Shown here: positions 7,830-17,233 of the stretch, piece after piece | Layout of the letters: the number at the start of each line of letters is the position of its first letter | How positions within the stretch are numbered: the stretch's first letter is position 1 | Source: Myroides sp. 1354 | Lineage (GTDB): Bacteria; Bacteroidota; Bacteroidia; Flavobacteriales; Flavobacteriaceae | DNA: 64,000 nucleotides | Direction of reading: 5' to 3' | Assembly (NCBI RefSeq): GCF_030324495.1 | Contig: NZ_JACAGN010000014.1 | Coordinates: 149 to 64,148 of the forward strand | Made by a program: the position numbers and the translations under genes | Notes under the pieces: generated by a model | Seen by the model: the letters and a program-made list of their open reading frames with translations, nothing else | Told to the model about the DNA's origin: nothing | Database searches by the model: none

Positions 7830-8708
7830 ATGAACAAGAAAATAATCGCTATCGCTTTATTTGCAGCACTGAGTTTTGGTTTTACTGCTTGTAGTAGTGA
7901 CGATTCTCATGCAACTAACGTGGAACAGATCACCTTAGGTCAATTACCTGAGACGACGCAACAGTTTATTGCAACGACATTTCCTCATGCTACATTCTTA
8001 CGCGCACATAAGGTAAGTAAACCGAATTATTATGGTTCATATTATAATATTTTACTCAATAACCAAGTGAGTCTTGATTTCGATCAAAATGGAAATTGGA
8101 CTGAGATTGAAACAGAAGATCACTCTGCTATTCCCGCAGATTTTCTAGCACAAGAAGTCCCTCTTATTCAAGCTTATGCAGCAGAACACTACCCAAGCAA
8201 TCACATCATCGAAATTGATCGCGATCGCAAAGGATATGAAGTAAAGCTAAACAATGAATTAGAACTGATTTTTAACGAAGCACAAGTATTTGTCGGCCTT
8301 GATATAGACGAAGATGAAAACGAACAATTAATTGCTTATGCACAATTACCTGCTGAGGCTCAATCGCTGCTAAATCAACATTTTCCTTCCTCTGAGGCTG
8401 TATTGATCAAGCAAGAAATAGAGGCAAAAGAAACCGAATATAAAGTATATACGAATGATGGGTTCAAGATTGAATTCAATCATCAAGGAGATTGGACGGA
8501 TGTTGAAAATAAACAAGATAAGACCATCCCTACGACTATCTTCCCTACTCCAATAACGACGTATATTCAAACGTATTATGCTGATTTTAAACACACAGGC
8601 ATAGAAAAAAAGAGAAACGGATTTGAAGTAGAGTTAAAAAAAGAAAGACAAGAAGTCGAACTATACTTTGATCGAGAGGGCAACTTTTTACAAGTAGAAA
8701 ACGAATAA
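7830..8708 (+). CDS. PepSY-like (DUF2874) lipoprotein
   Basis: 292 residues. The lipobox FTAC gives Cys21, followed by SSDD, an acidic stretch that resembles the lipoprotein export signal for surface display in Flavobacteriia. The rest is four PepSY-like modules, each ending in an aromatic-acid hairpin (LDFDQNGNWTEIE, LIFNEAQVFVGLD, IEFNHQGDWTDVE, LYFDREGNFLQVE). It therefore looks like a doubled version of the upstream exported protein and probably arose by domain duplication. It is co-transcribed with that gene and followed by a strong hairpin. Confidence 0.8.
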   Translation: MNKKIIAIALFAALSFGFTACSSDDSHATNVEQITLGQLPETTQQFIATTFPHATFLRAHKVSKPNYYGSYYNILLNNQVSLDFDQNGNWTEIETEDHSAIPADFLAQEVPLIQAYAAEHYPSNHIIEIDRDRKGYEVKLNNELELIFNEAQVFVGLDIDEDENEQLIAYAQLPAEAQSLLNQHFPSSEAVLIKQEIEAKETEYKVYTNDGFKIEFNHQGDWTDVENKQDKTIPTTIFPTPITTYIQTYYADFKHTGIEKKRNGFEVELKKERQEVELYFDREGNFLQVENE

Positions 8709-8730
8709 CCTAAACCACATTTCAAAATTT

Positions 8731-8758
8731 GGGGGTTGCCTGAGCATAGGCAACCCCC
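8731..8758 (+). terminator. GC-rich hairpin after the PepSY-like operon
   Basis: GGGGGTTGCCT pairs with AGGCAACCCCC around GAGCAT, an 11-base-pair stem. The following bases are CTCGTTTTAGG, so the T tract is weak. It lies 22 bases after the stop. Confidence 0.7.
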
Positions 8759-8925
8759 TCGTTTTAGGTAGTTGCTGTTGGTTTTACATCCTACAGCAGG
8801 ATATGAAAAAATTATTCGGCTACTTTAATGCTATTTTCTATGGTATAAACGACGAATTATAGATCCGTACAAACTGCCCAACCGCACTTTCGCAAGTACA
8901 ATTTCAGCCTGGGATAACCTGTTGT

Positions 8926-10050
8926 TTAAGTCAAAATTTCAGAAGGTGCAAAACCGTAGACATCGACAAAAGCACGATAAAACGACAAACGCGTATTAAA
9001 TCCACAAAGCAAACTCAATTCTTCAACCGTATAACTTTCCTCTCGCTCTCGTATCAATAAAATTGCATATTCTACTTTTAAGCGATTGATATATTGCTTG
9101 AATGTAATTGCCTGAGACTCCTTAAAAAAACGCGTTAAATCACTCTTAGGCACTTGTACTAAATCAGCTAGTTGGTCTAAATTGAGTGTAGGGTTCAAAA
9201 ACAAACGAGACTCAATCAGTTTTTCACTGATAACTTCTCGAATAACTGCAGATTTATAAGAAGTTTCTTCTACAACAGCTAATTGCATTCCAGAAATATT
9301 CCCTACAGAAATTTGGTTAAATCCTATATCAATTCTTGCTCCTTCGCCTTTACCTTCAGATCCAGAAATATCCAACGCTATTTTATCAAATAAACGTTGT
9401 TCTATAACATCGACTTCCCTAGTTACATGAGGATTTATCTTTTTTACTCTCGCGTAAAAGAACAAACTCCATTCGTAGAGTAACGCACCTAAAAGAAGAC
9501 AAGTACTAATGATTAAAAACAAACAGGTAACGTACTCAAAAAAGGAGTACCGATAAAAATAAACAATCAAAAATAAGATTGAAGTACAATATAAAAGTAC
9601 GATATAAAAAGCCGTAAATTGTCGAAGTGTCTTATAATATTTTCCTTTTATTAAACACCAATAACCATAATTAGCATAGGCGAAAGACAAAATACTACTA
9701 TACAATATTCCCGTTTTATTAAGTGCACTGAAAGGAATAAACGCCTGAGCAAATCCGTTATTGAAAAAATAGAATACAGCAAATAATACAAAAGGTAGTA
9801 AATGCAAATAGCGCTTCCATGGAGTTATTTTTAATACGTAAACCAAACCAAATCCCTGCAAGAAAAACAATAAAATACTCAAGAAAAAACAAGGTCGATT
9901 ATCTTGAAAAGAATCAAAGAAATACAAAGAAATATTCAAAGTTATAATACTACAACTCATCCCAAAAAGTTTCATTCGTTCCTCATTCTTTTCCCTAGCA
10001 CACAGAAACAAACAACTATAACAAGAAAAAATAACCAACATCCAAAACAT
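8926..10050 (-). CDS. Membrane-anchored AraC-family regulator (second of a pair)
   Basis: 374 residues. The first about 205 residues are very hydrophobic with six or seven predicted membrane segments. A linker of about 70 residues leads to a C-terminal AraC DNA-binding domain (about 275-374) with two helix-turn-helix motifs (LDQLADLVQVPKSDLTRFFKE; VEELSLLCGFNTRLSFYRAFVDVYGFAPSE, quoted in parts). This design, a membrane sensor fused directly to a DNA-binding domain, is frequent in Bacteroidetes. It starts 2 bases after the stop of its paralogue at 10053, so the two form an operon. No regulated gene is evident. Confidence 0.85.
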   Translation of the reverse strand: MFWMLVIFSCYSCLFLCAREKNEERMKLFGMSCSIITLNISLYFFDSFQDNRPCFFLSILLFFLQGFGLVYVLKITPWKRYLHLLPFVLFAVFYFFNNGFAQAFIPFSALNKTGILYSSILSFAYANYGYWCLIKGKYYKTLRQFTAFYIVLLYCTSILFLIVYFYRYSFFEYVTCLFLIISTCLLLGALLYEWSLFFYARVKKINPHVTREVDVIEQRLFDKIALDISGSEGKGEGARIDIGFNQISVGNISGMQLAVVEETSYKSAVIREVISEKLIESRLFLNPTLNLDQLADLVQVPKSDLTRFFKESQAITFKQYINRLKVEYAILLIREREESYTVEELSLLCGFNTRLSFYRAFVDVYGFAPSEILT

Positions 10051-10052
10051 AA

Positions 10053-11078
10053 TTACGCTCTTTTTTTCTCTAAACTAACTCGATACGCTATAGGGCTTAA
10101 CCCCGTTAAATCTTTAAAATACTTATTAAAAGTATTGACTGACTTAAAACCTACACTTTCTGCAATAGCAATTAACGTCCAATCTTGTCGGAGCGCAAAC
10201 AACTGTAATGCATATAGAATTCTATAATACGCCACAAGCTTGTAAAAAGTGGTATTTAAATGATTGTTAATCACGAAACTAATTAGATTTAGGTTGGAAA
10301 TAGAAATAGATTTTCCCAATAGCTCAAGCGTAAAGTCGCTCTTTAAATAATCGGTATGCGTTTCAAAAAACTCCAAAATCTGCTCCATGACCTCTTGATG
10401 TTTGATTTTGACTTCATCGGATATTGGCGTTTCTTTTCGAATCATCAAACTCGGCTTTTGTTTATTTTCCTGATTGGCTAAGTGATGTCCTAGATCAAAA
10501 AAAGAATTAATCTTTCTCAGTCTCAATGTTCTAGAATAAAAAAGATAACTAACCATAGATAAAACTAACAAAACACTTTGAAGTCCAACTTGAAGATAAT
10601 TTAGCAAAACGTAGATTGCATTCTCAGCGTATTGGATGAAGAGAACTTGTAAATTAAGGGAAATCAAATAAATAATATAAAATAGATGCACTAAACTAAC
10701 ATAGGATTGTATAAACCTATATTTTTGTCTACTCTTTCGCTGATGAAGATACATAAAGCCAAAATAGACTAAGGCAAAGAAATTATTTACGGTCACAACA
10801 ATCCAAAAAGGAACAGGTAAAAAACTGATAACCAAGATAAACACACCGATACTCATCAACTGTACAATTTGTTTTTTCAATACGTGATCTTCCACATCAG
10901 CCATAATGTAAAAAAGCTTAGTACTAAAGATAATGGCGAAAAAATTCACGATATACATTGTTTTATGTGCAATCATCGCATAATAATAACTCGCCAAAAG
11001 CAAAAAAGAAAGGCAAAGAAAAAACATAAAGAAAAATCGCTCCATTTGAACACTCACATTCCATTCATATAACTTCAT
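10053..11078 (-). CDS. Membrane-anchored AraC-family regulator (first of a pair)
   Basis: 341 residues with the same layout as its downstream neighbour: about 210 residues of membrane segments, then a cytoplasmic linker and a C-terminal AraC domain (about 235-335) with LIAIAESVGFKSVNTFNKYF and the closing GLSPIAYR. The pair probably arose by gene duplication but has diverged strongly. It is the promoter-proximal gene, reading away from the long A+T-rich gap at 11079-11922. Hetero-interaction of the two products is possible because they are made from one message. Confidence 0.85.
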   Translation of the reverse strand: MKLYEWNVSVQMERFFFMFFLCLSFLLLASYYYAMIAHKTMYIVNFFAIIFSTKLFYIMADVEDHVLKKQIVQLMSIGVFILVISFLPVPFWIVVTVNNFFALVYFGFMYLHQRKSRQKYRFIQSYVSLVHLFYIIYLISLNLQVLFIQYAENAIYVLLNYLQVGLQSVLLVLSMVSYLFYSRTLRLRKINSFFDLGHHLANQENKQKPSLMIRKETPISDEVKIKHQEVMEQILEFFETHTDYLKSDFTLELLGKSISISNLNLISFVINNHLNTTFYKLVAYYRILYALQLFALRQDWTLIAIAESVGFKSVNTFNKYFKDLTGLSPIAYRVSLEKKRA

Positions 11079-11922
11079 GATACTTTTTTTTTTTAGATCA
11101 ACAGGTTTTATTTTTTTACTTCTATCTCTTCTAAATAGAAGAGAATTATTGATTGTAAAAAGCGTTTAAACATCATTTAGTGTCCCAGAATAGTCAGGAT
11201 AATGTCCAACAAATTCACTCTTAATTCCGTTTAATCGAAAATCATCAATAAATAATGAATTATCAATTTTTCACTAATTTTAATAAACTTTTTTACACAA
11301 TTCATTTAAACAAATTTAACTTTTGATCTGTTAATTTATGTATCAAATCTTTTATAAGTTGGTCAAAGTAATTTAATGAAACACGCTTTAACCAACAATT
11401 AACACAATATAGAAAAACACAACACTTTAACAAACCAATAAATATTTAATTAAAAAAATACATAAATTAACAACACATACTAATAAATACACACAACAAA
11501 CAGAAATAAATACATATAAAAAACAAACCCTTAAGGAGCATTTCAAGGCAAAACCCTTGCGTTTTTTGAAAAATACCCTCGTTGCAATCGACAAAAAAAG
11601 AGAAAAATGTCGTTTTAAATAAATCGCAAAAAAATAACAAAGTCGCCAAACGCGAAAATAAGTCAAACAGATGAAAGTGATTCGCAGAGAAAATACAAAA
11701 CAAGAAATGCGTCTTCTACTTGTTGTACCCAACAGCATTTCTTGATAAACTAACTGCCTCATAGTACCTTACAAGAAAGAAACTACAAAAATACAATTGC
11801 GAAAGAAGGAGTATTATTCTAAAAAGAGCATACAATTTAAAATTAAATCTACTTTTTTATTTGCTAAACTATTAAAAAGCTTATTTTTGTACTACAATTA
11901 ATAATACCCAAAATTTAATACT
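11079..11922. other. Long A+T-rich divergent intergenic region
   Basis: 844 bases without a convincing gene. It contains two stem-loop candidates: CAAGG-CAAAAC-CCTTG followed by CGTTTTTTG (11544-11568), and an outer arm CAAGAAATGC/GCATTTCTTG (11701-11744). The right end has the promoter of the next gene. A small RNA could be hidden here; no known RNA family is recognised. Confidence 0.4.
11861..11889 (+). promoter_or_regulatory. Bacteroidetes-type promoter
   Basis: TTG at 11861-11863 and TATTTTTG at 11882-11889 are separated by 18 bases, a good match to the TTG-N17-23-TAnnTTTG consensus. The GTG start at 11923 lies 33 bases beyond. Confidence 0.6.
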
Positions 11923-12288
11923 GTGGAAAACGCAAACGCAATTAAACTAATTAAGTTAATCCAATCTGATTTAGTTACTAACGGTCTTGTAGTGGATCAA
12001 ATAGTTCCAAACCTTAAGAAATTAAGAGAATATGCTTTACTAGAAGAAGTTCCTACTTTGGTAAAAGCCATTAGACTTACGTATGAGCACATTGAAAATA
12101 ACAATGGTTTTTTCATTGCGATTCCAAACGATGATCCAATCGAAGAAGATGAAATCGTAGAGGAAGTAACTGCTCCTACAAAAAACGACATAGAGAGCTT
12201 ACAATATTTACTATCTCTATTCAAAGATCCGACAAACAAGCATAACATTGCTGACTTAAAAGAATATAATGCTAAGTTCTTAGCATAA
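11923..12288 (+). CDS. Conserved hypothetical protein, GTG start
   Basis: 121 residues, soluble and acidic, mostly helical. I do not recognise a family. Helical parts at 5-55 and 90-118 are joined by an acidic linker rich in Glu and Asp (residues 72-85). The start is GTG at 11923; no in-frame ATG precedes it and the promoter spacing supports it. It is flanked by a good promoter and a good terminator, so it is a stand-alone, probably well expressed gene. Confidence 0.7.
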   Translation: MENANAIKLIKLIQSDLVTNGLVVDQIVPNLKKLREYALLEEVPTLVKAIRLTYEHIENNNGFFIAIPNDDPIEEDEIVEEVTAPTKNDIESLQYLLSLFKDPTNKHNIADLKEYNAKFLA

Positions 12289-12292
12289 ATGT

Positions 12293-12320
12293 AAAAGCCT
12301 AGTTCGACTAGGCTTTTTTT
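12293..12320 (+). terminator. Intrinsic terminator
   Basis: AAAAGCCTAG-TTCGA-CTAGGCTTTTTTT: a 7- to 10-base-pair stem, small loop and T tract 5 bases after the stop of the preceding gene. Confidence 0.9.
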
Positions 12321-12410
12321 ATGATATATTTAGCATTAATCCCGTCCTAAATATTTGAATTATTCGCCATTAGCCCTATTTTAGCTCCTTCAAATTAAAG
12401 ACTCAAAATT

Positions 12411-12692
12411 ATGGTTAATCTATTTAGGATTATAGCTTTTCTAGAAGGAGTGTCTCTCCTTGTATTATTGTTCATCGCAATGCCTCTAAAATATATATGG
12501 GATAGTCCATATATGGTACAAAAAGTAGGTATGGCACACGGAATTTTATTCATTGCTTATATCGTTTTCGCTATTTTGATAAAAAATGAGTTAAAATGGT
12601 CGAACAAAACATTATTTTTAGCATGTATAGCTTCAATAATCCCATTTGGAACATTTGTGGTAGAGAAAAAAATAAAAAAACAAATTAGTTAA
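12411..12692 (+). CDS. DUF3817 integral membrane protein
   Basis: 93 residues with three predicted membrane helices (about 3-24, 40-57, 64-84). The start FRIIAFLEGVSLL and the middle HGILFIAYIV are the signatures of DUF3817, a small membrane family of unknown function found in many bacteria, sometimes fused to transporters. It stands alone with its own 122-base upstream region. Confidence 0.8.
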   Translation: MVNLFRIIAFLEGVSLLVLLFIAMPLKYIWDSPYMVQKVGMAHGILFIAYIVFAILIKNELKWSNKTLFLACIASIIPFGTFVVEKKIKKQIS

Positions 12693-12846
12693 TAATTGAA
12701 GTAAAAGTTATGTTTTTTGCAATACATTATTCAAAAAGCAACATTTATATAAAACAAAGAGACTCCTCATTGATTTTATATAATTCACTTTTTCTTTAAA
12801 AAATTGTATTTTTCTTGTAAAAAATGCATATTTAAAAACTTTATAG

Positions 12847-12854
12847 TATATTTG
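12847..12854 (+). promoter_or_regulatory. -7 box TATATTTG of the OmpA gene
   Basis: The octamer matches TAnnTTTG; its end is 62 bases before the ATG at 12917. The nearest upstream TTG (12815) is too far for the normal spacing, so only the -7 box is called. Confidence 0.5.
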
Positions 12855-12916
12855 CCTCGTAAACGAAACAATAGTAGCTATTACGATAGCGGACAAGTGA
12901 AAGTAAAAATTAAATT

Positions 12917-14134
12917 ATGAAAAAAATCACATTATCTTTATTAGCACTTACGGTAGGTATTTGTGCTAATGCGCAAGACAAGCCATATAATAAGTGGTCA
13001 GTTGATTTAAATGCAGGTTTTGCAAAACCAGCAAGAACATTAAGTTCAGGCTATTCTGCTGAGACTTTCAAAAACTTACATTTAGACGGTGGTGTTAGAT
13101 ATAGCATCAACAACAAAATTGGAGTTAAAGCTTCTTTTGGTTATGACAAAATTGATAACTGGACAAACAGTAATTTAAACGCACAAAGCGATTACTACAG
13201 AACAAGTTTAGAAGGAGTTGTAAACTTAGGTAGAGTTTTAAACTTTGAAAACTGGACAAATACTTTAGGATTACAAGTTCACGCGGGTGGAGGTTATTCT
13301 TGGTTAAATGGAGATAATTTCTCTAGTTCTGACAAAATGGGTCACTTAATGGCTGGTTTAACAGGACAAGTTAAATTACACTCTAGAGTAGCTTTAAACG
13401 CTGACTTCACTGTAATTCAAAATACACAACAAGACAGAAACTGGGATGGTGCTTCTGCAACAAACCGTTCTGTATTCCAAGGAACAATGTTTAATGCTTC
13501 AATGGGTATCTCTATCTATTTAGGTAAACACGGTCAACACGCTGACTGGTATTCTGAAGAATCTCAAACTAAAAATGAAATCAATTCTTTAGCTAACAGA
13601 TTAGATCAAATCGAATCAATGTTAGTTGACTCAGACAACGACGGAGTAGCTGATTACTTAGACTTAGAGCCTAATACACCAGCTGGAGCTTTAGTTGATT
13701 CAAGAGGAAGAAACATTGATAAAAACAACAATGGTATCGCTGATAACATTGAGGCTTATTTCCAAGAGAAATACGGAAATAACGAAACAATGAACGCTGA
13801 TGACGCTGCTTTGGTTAAAGAATTAATCAATAAAGGTTATGTAGCTGTTAACTTTGGTTTCGATAAAGCTGAGCCTACAACTTTAGAAGGTATTAACTTC
13901 ATCGTTTCTTACATGAAAAATAACCCTTCTGCTACTTTAGAAGTTGGTGGATATGCTGATTCAACAGGAAACAAAGACTATAACCAAAAATTATCACAAA
14001 GACGTGCAGACGCTGTGAAAAATCTTTTAGTTAAAGCTGGAGTTCCTGCAGGTAAAATTTCTGCTAAAGGAAATGGTATCGACGGATCACAAGCTAAAAA
14101 CGTTGCTAGAAGAGCAATTTTCAAAGTAAACTAA
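12917..14134 (+). CDS. OmpA-family outer membrane protein
   Basis: 405 residues. The signal peptide ends ANA|Q at residue 19. An N-terminal beta-barrel (about 25-215) is followed by a calcium-binding thrombospondin type-3-like linker (DSDNDGVADYLD and DKNNNGIADNIE, about 235-285) and a C-terminal OmpA peptidoglycan-binding domain (about 290-405) with GFDKAEPT, GYADSTGNKDYNQ-LSQRRA. It ties the outer membrane to the cell wall. Codon use is highly biased to A/T-ending preferred codons, consistent with strong expression. It has its own promoter and terminator. Confidence 0.93.
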   Translation: MKKITLSLLALTVGICANAQDKPYNKWSVDLNAGFAKPARTLSSGYSAETFKNLHLDGGVRYSINNKIGVKASFGYDKIDNWTNSNLNAQSDYYRTSLEGVVNLGRVLNFENWTNTLGLQVHAGGGYSWLNGDNFSSSDKMGHLMAGLTGQVKLHSRVALNADFTVIQNTQQDRNWDGASATNRSVFQGTMFNASMGISIYLGKHGQHADWYSEESQTKNEINSLANRLDQIESMLVDSDNDGVADYLDLEPNTPAGALVDSRGRNIDKNNNGIADNIEAYFQEKYGNNETMNADDAALVKELINKGYVAVNFGFDKAEPTTLEGINFIVSYMKNNPSATLEVGGYADSTGNKDYNQKLSQRRADAVKNLLVKAGVPAGKISAKGNGIDGSQAKNVARRAIFKVN

Positions 14135-14153
14135 TTAGTACATTAATTATACT

Positions 14154-14187
14154 AAAAAGCACAAGCTATATGCTTGTGCTTTTTTTG
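14154..14187 (+). terminator. Intrinsic terminator of the OmpA gene
   Basis: AAAAAGCACAAGC-TATAT-GCTTGTGCTTTTTTT: a stem of eight or more base pairs followed by a T run, 20 bases after the stop. Confidence 0.9.
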
Positions 14188-14205
14188 TTTAAATGCGTAC
14201 CTTTG
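14174..14205 (+). promoter_or_regulatory. Promoter of uvrB overlapping the upstream terminator
   Basis: TTG (14174-14176) and TACCTTTG (14198-14205) are 21 bases apart. The -33 element lies inside the terminator stem. The position makes the ATG at 14193 impossible as the main start and supports 14223. Confidence 0.55.
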
Positions 14206-14222
14206 CATTTAAACAAGTAGTT

Positions 14223-16208
14223 ATGAAATTTGATTTACAATCTGATTATAGCCCTACCGGAGATCAACCAGAAGCTATTAGCCAATTGACTCAAAGTATT
14301 TTGGATGATCAGAAATATCAAACGTTAGTCGGAGTTACGGGTTCTGGTAAAACTTTTAGTATTGCCAACGTAATCAAAGAAGTACAAAAACCAACCTTAG
14401 TTTTAGCACATAATAAAACTTTGGCGGCGCAATTGTATTCAGAATTTAAAAGTTTCTTCCCCAACAACGCGGTAGAGTACTTCGTTTCTTATTATGACTA
14501 CTATCAACCTGAAGCATTTATCCCCGTTACAGGTCAATACATCGAGAAAGATTTATCTATCAATGAGGAATTGGAAAAACTGCGTCTTAGCACCACTTCT
14601 ACCCTATTATCTGGTCGTCGTGATGTTTTAGTTGTAGCCTCTGTTTCTTGTCTATACGGTATTGGAAACCCTGTTGAGTTTCAAAAGAACGTAATCTCAA
14701 TTGAAATTGACCAAGAAATAAGCCGTACTCAATTGTTACATCGATTGGTACAAAGTTTATATGCCCGTACAGAAGCAGATTTTACTCCTGGTTATTTTCG
14801 AATCAAAGGAGATACCATTGAAGTATTTCCTAGTTACGCAGATAACCCCTACCGTATTCACTTCTTTGGAGATGAAATTGAAGCCATTGAGGTATTTGAT
14901 GTGACAACAGCTCAGGTCATTGAGAAATTTACTCGTTTAAATATCTATCCTGCTAATATGTTTGTTACCTCTCCTGATGTGTTAAACAACGCCATTTGGG
15001 AAATACAACAAGACTTAGAAAAGCAAATTACTTATTTCAAAGAAATTGGTAAGCACCTGGAAGCAAAACGCTTAGAAGAGCGTACTAATTTTGATCTAGA
15101 AATGATGAAAGAATTGGGCTATTGTTCTGGAATTGAAAACTACTCTCGCTATTTAGATGGACGAGAGCCAGGAACCCGTCCTTTCTGTTTATTGGATTAT
15201 TTTCCTGATGATTACTTAATGGTGGTAGATGAAAGTCACGTGACTATTTCTCAAGTTCACGCCATGTATGGTGGTGACCGTTCACGAAAGGAAAATCTAG
15301 TAGAATACGGTTTTCGATTACCTGCAGCTTTGGACAACCGTCCATTAAAGTTTGAAGAATTTGAAGCCATGCAGAACCAAGTCATTTATGTTTCGGCAAC
15401 CCCTGCTGATTATGAACTTCAAAAAAGTGAAGGCGTTATTGTAGAGCAATTAATTCGCCCTACAGGATTACTAGATCCCATTATTGAGGTACGTCCAACA
15501 GAAAATCAAATTGACGACTTGATCGAAGAAATTCAACAACGCGTAGATAAAGATGAGCGAATACTCGTTACAACCTTAACCAAACGCATGGCAGAGGAAT
15601 TAGCTAAATACTTCACCAAAATGGGGGTTCGTTGTCGCTATGTTCACTCAGATGTGGATACCATTGAGCGCATCGAAATCATGCAAGATTTGAGAAAAGG
15701 TTTGTTTGATGTTCTCATTGGGGTAAACTTATTGCGTGAAGGATTGGATTTACCCGAAGTATCGCTTGTCGCGATTTTAGATGCAGATAAAGAAGGTTTT
15801 CTACGCAGTCATCGTTCACTAACCCAAACCGTTGGTCGAGCTGCTAGAAACGTCAATGGAAAAGCCATTATGTATGCAGACAAGATTACTGCCAGCATGC
15901 AAAAAACCATAGACGAAACAAATTATAGACGTGCAAAACAAATTGCCTATAATACCCAACACCATATTACTCCTACGGGATTGAATAAAAAAATAAGCAA
16001 CGACCTGATTAAACCAACCTATGATGAGTTGATGACCGAACAGGTAAAAAAAGTTGCTGAAGACCAAGCGAAATACTACTCCAAAGAGGAGCTACAAAAG
16101 CTAATCAACAGCAAGCGCAAGGAAATGGAAAAAGCAGCCATGGACCTCAATTTTATGCTAGCTGCACAATTACGAGATGAAATTCAAATATTAAAAGATA
16201 AATTATAA
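14223..16208 (+). CDS. uvrB: UvrABC excinuclease subunit B
   Basis: 661 residues from the ATG at 14223 ([19 protein letters not shown]); an in-frame ATG at 14193 lies within the promoter. It is the damage-verifying helicase of nucleotide excision repair. Visible are the Walker [10 protein letters not shown], the DNA-wrapping beta-hairpin region [12 protein letters not shown], the DEAH-type box VVDESH, helicase motif [11 protein letters not shown], and the C-terminal UVR domain (about 620-661) that binds UvrC. Length and motif order are normal. Confidence 0.97.
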   Translation: MKFDLQSDYSPTGDQPEAISQLTQSILDDQKYQTLVGVTGSGKTFSIANVIKEVQKPTLVLAHNKTLAAQLYSEFKSFFPNNAVEYFVSYYDYYQPEAFIPVTGQYIEKDLSINEELEKLRLSTTSTLLSGRRDVLVVASVSCLYGIGNPVEFQKNVISIEIDQEISRTQLLHRLVQSLYARTEADFTPGYFRIKGDTIEVFPSYADNPYRIHFFGDEIEAIEVFDVTTAQVIEKFTRLNIYPANMFVTSPDVLNNAIWEIQQDLEKQITYFKEIGKHLEAKRLEERTNFDLEMMKELGYCSGIENYSRYLDGREPGTRPFCLLDYFPDDYLMVVDESHVTISQVHAMYGGDRSRKENLVEYGFRLPAALDNRPLKFEEFEAMQNQVIYVSATPADYELQKSEGVIVEQLIRPTGLLDPIIEVRPTENQIDDLIEEIQQRVDKDERILVTTLTKRMAEELAKYFTKMGVRCRYVHSDVDTIERIEIMQDLRKGLFDVLIGVNLLREGLDLPEVSLVAILDADKEGFLRSHRSLTQTVGRAARNVNGKAIMYADKITASMQKTIDETNYRRAKQIAYNTQHHITPTGLNKKISNDLIKPTYDELMTEQVKKVAEDQAKYYSKEELQKLINSKRKEMEKAAMDLNFMLAAQLRDEIQILKDKL

Positions 16209-16217
16209 CTATCGCCC

Positions 16218-16640
16218 ATGACTAATAACGATATTTTAAAGAAACTGAGAGTTGCTTTACAACTGAGAGACGAACAAATTGTAGAAATTCTTGAATTGGT
16301 TGATTTTAGAATTTCTAAAGGAGAATTAGGAAATTTCTTTAGAAATGTTGACCACCCAAAATACATGGAGTGTGGAGATCAAATTTTGAGAAACTTCTTA
16401 AATGGATTGGTTATTTATCTTAGAGGTACAAAAGACGAACCTAAAAATCCCATGGAGGTTTTACAACAAAATAAAGAAAACATCGTAAAGAAAGTAAAAT
16501 CAGAGCGACCTGCAGAAGCTAAGCCATTCAACAGCAAACCTAAAGCAGCAAGTTCATCGAGTAAAAAACCTTTCACGAAAACAGATAAACCGAAAAATCC
16601 ACTGGGAAATGTAAAGTTTAACAACGGGAAGAAAAAGTAA
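16218..16640 (+). CDS. DUF1456 (YehS-like) protein
   Basis: 140 residues. Two DUF1456 repeats (NNDILKKLRVALQLRD and LVDFRISKGELGNFFRN, residues about 1-75) are followed by a lysine- and serine-rich tail (about 90-140) that is probably disordered. The family is cytoplasmic and of unknown function; the basic tail suggests nucleic-acid contact but this is inference. It starts 9 bases after uvrB and is likely co-transcribed with it. Confidence 0.85.
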   Translation: MTNNDILKKLRVALQLRDEQIVEILELVDFRISKGELGNFFRNVDHPKYMECGDQILRNFLNGLVIYLRGTKDEPKNPMEVLQQNKENIVKKVKSERPAEAKPFNSKPKAASSSSKKPFTKTDKPKNPLGNVKFNNGKKK

Positions 16641-16642
16641 AT

Positions 16643-16812
16643 GGTTAATGGAAAGAGGAAAGGAGAGAGAGGAAAGAAGTGAAATTTTCGATTAAAGGAG
16701 TTACTCTTTTTTTATGCGTTTTTGTAAACTTTCGTTCTTCAAAAAGTGAACCTTATTTATGGACGTTTAACGTTCACTTCTTTCTTCTTTCCTCTATCTT
16801 CTCACCTCTCTC
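16643..16812. repeat. Long imperfect purine/pyrimidine inverted repeat at a convergent junction
   Basis: The left arm (about 16643-16690: AATGGAAAGAGG, GAGAGAGGAAAG, AAGTGAA) is a near mirror complement of the right arm (about 16765-16812: TTCACTTCTTTC, TTTCCTCTATC, CACCTCTCTCC). The arms enclose roughly 75 bases of A+T-rich sequence. The right arm runs into the last codons of the truncated haemoglobin gene. It may act as a two-way terminator or be a remnant of a small non-autonomous element. Confidence 0.6.
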
Positions 16813-17176
16813 CATTAAAATACTCAATCTTACTCAAGAACATTGCGGCCATGCGTTCTGCACGCCATTTGGATTCTTCTGCAATTTTTCCCTCGAACAA
16901 TTCATCGACGGTGCGATTAAAAATTGATTTCCACCGATCAAAATGTTCTTGGTTAACGGGTAATTTAGCATGAGGCGGAAAAGGTCTCCCTGAATAGGTG
17001 TGTTCTTCTAATAAGACCGTTTGCCAAAACGCGTACATTTTTTCTAAGTGATAGTCCCATTTACCTGCTAAACGCTCATTAAATATGGGCCCGATCAAAT
17101 CGTCTTGTTGCACTCTACCATAAAAAGTATTGACCAACAATTGAATATCTTTTAGGTTTTCAATATCTTTCATCAT
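16802..17176 (-). CDS. Group III truncated haemoglobin
   Basis: 124 residues from the second methionine block (MMKDIENLKDI); a longer reading would start at 17212. The globin features are FYGRVQQDDLIGPIF (helix B/C region), the long E-helix part with FWQTVLLEE, the proximal-histidine segment PFPPHAKLPV and the HFDRWKSIF motif. These place it in truncated haemoglobin group III. It binds haem and O2 or NO in the cytoplasm; a role in NO or oxygen handling is likely but not proven. The last codons (NGER, stop) fall in the right arm of the inverted repeat at 16643-16812. Confidence 0.85.
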   Translation of the reverse strand: MMKDIENLKDIQLLVNTFYGRVQQDDLIGPIFNERLAGKWDYHLEKMYAFWQTVLLEEHTYSGRPFPPHAKLPVNQEHFDRWKSIFNRTVDELFEGKIAEESKWRAERMAAMFLSKIEYFNGER

Positions 17177-17233
17177 GCGATTATTTATTTTAATTCCTCC
17201 CTCCCTTACCACTAAAATCTTTATCTTTACCTT

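Noticed and set aside
8803-8862. 19-codon frame MKKLFGYFNAIFYGINDEL after the PepSY operon terminator
   Set aside because: It looks peptide-like but has no promoter, no conserved context and is too short to defend.
11427-11762. 111-codon minus-strand frame in the long gap
   Set aside because: Composition (Phe, Cys, Leu, Val runs) is that of random A+T-rich DNA; it contains stem-loops and has no start context.
14193-14222. Upstream ATG for uvrB
   Set aside because: The TACCTTTG promoter box begins five bases into it; UvrB proteins begin at the second Met (MKFDLQS).
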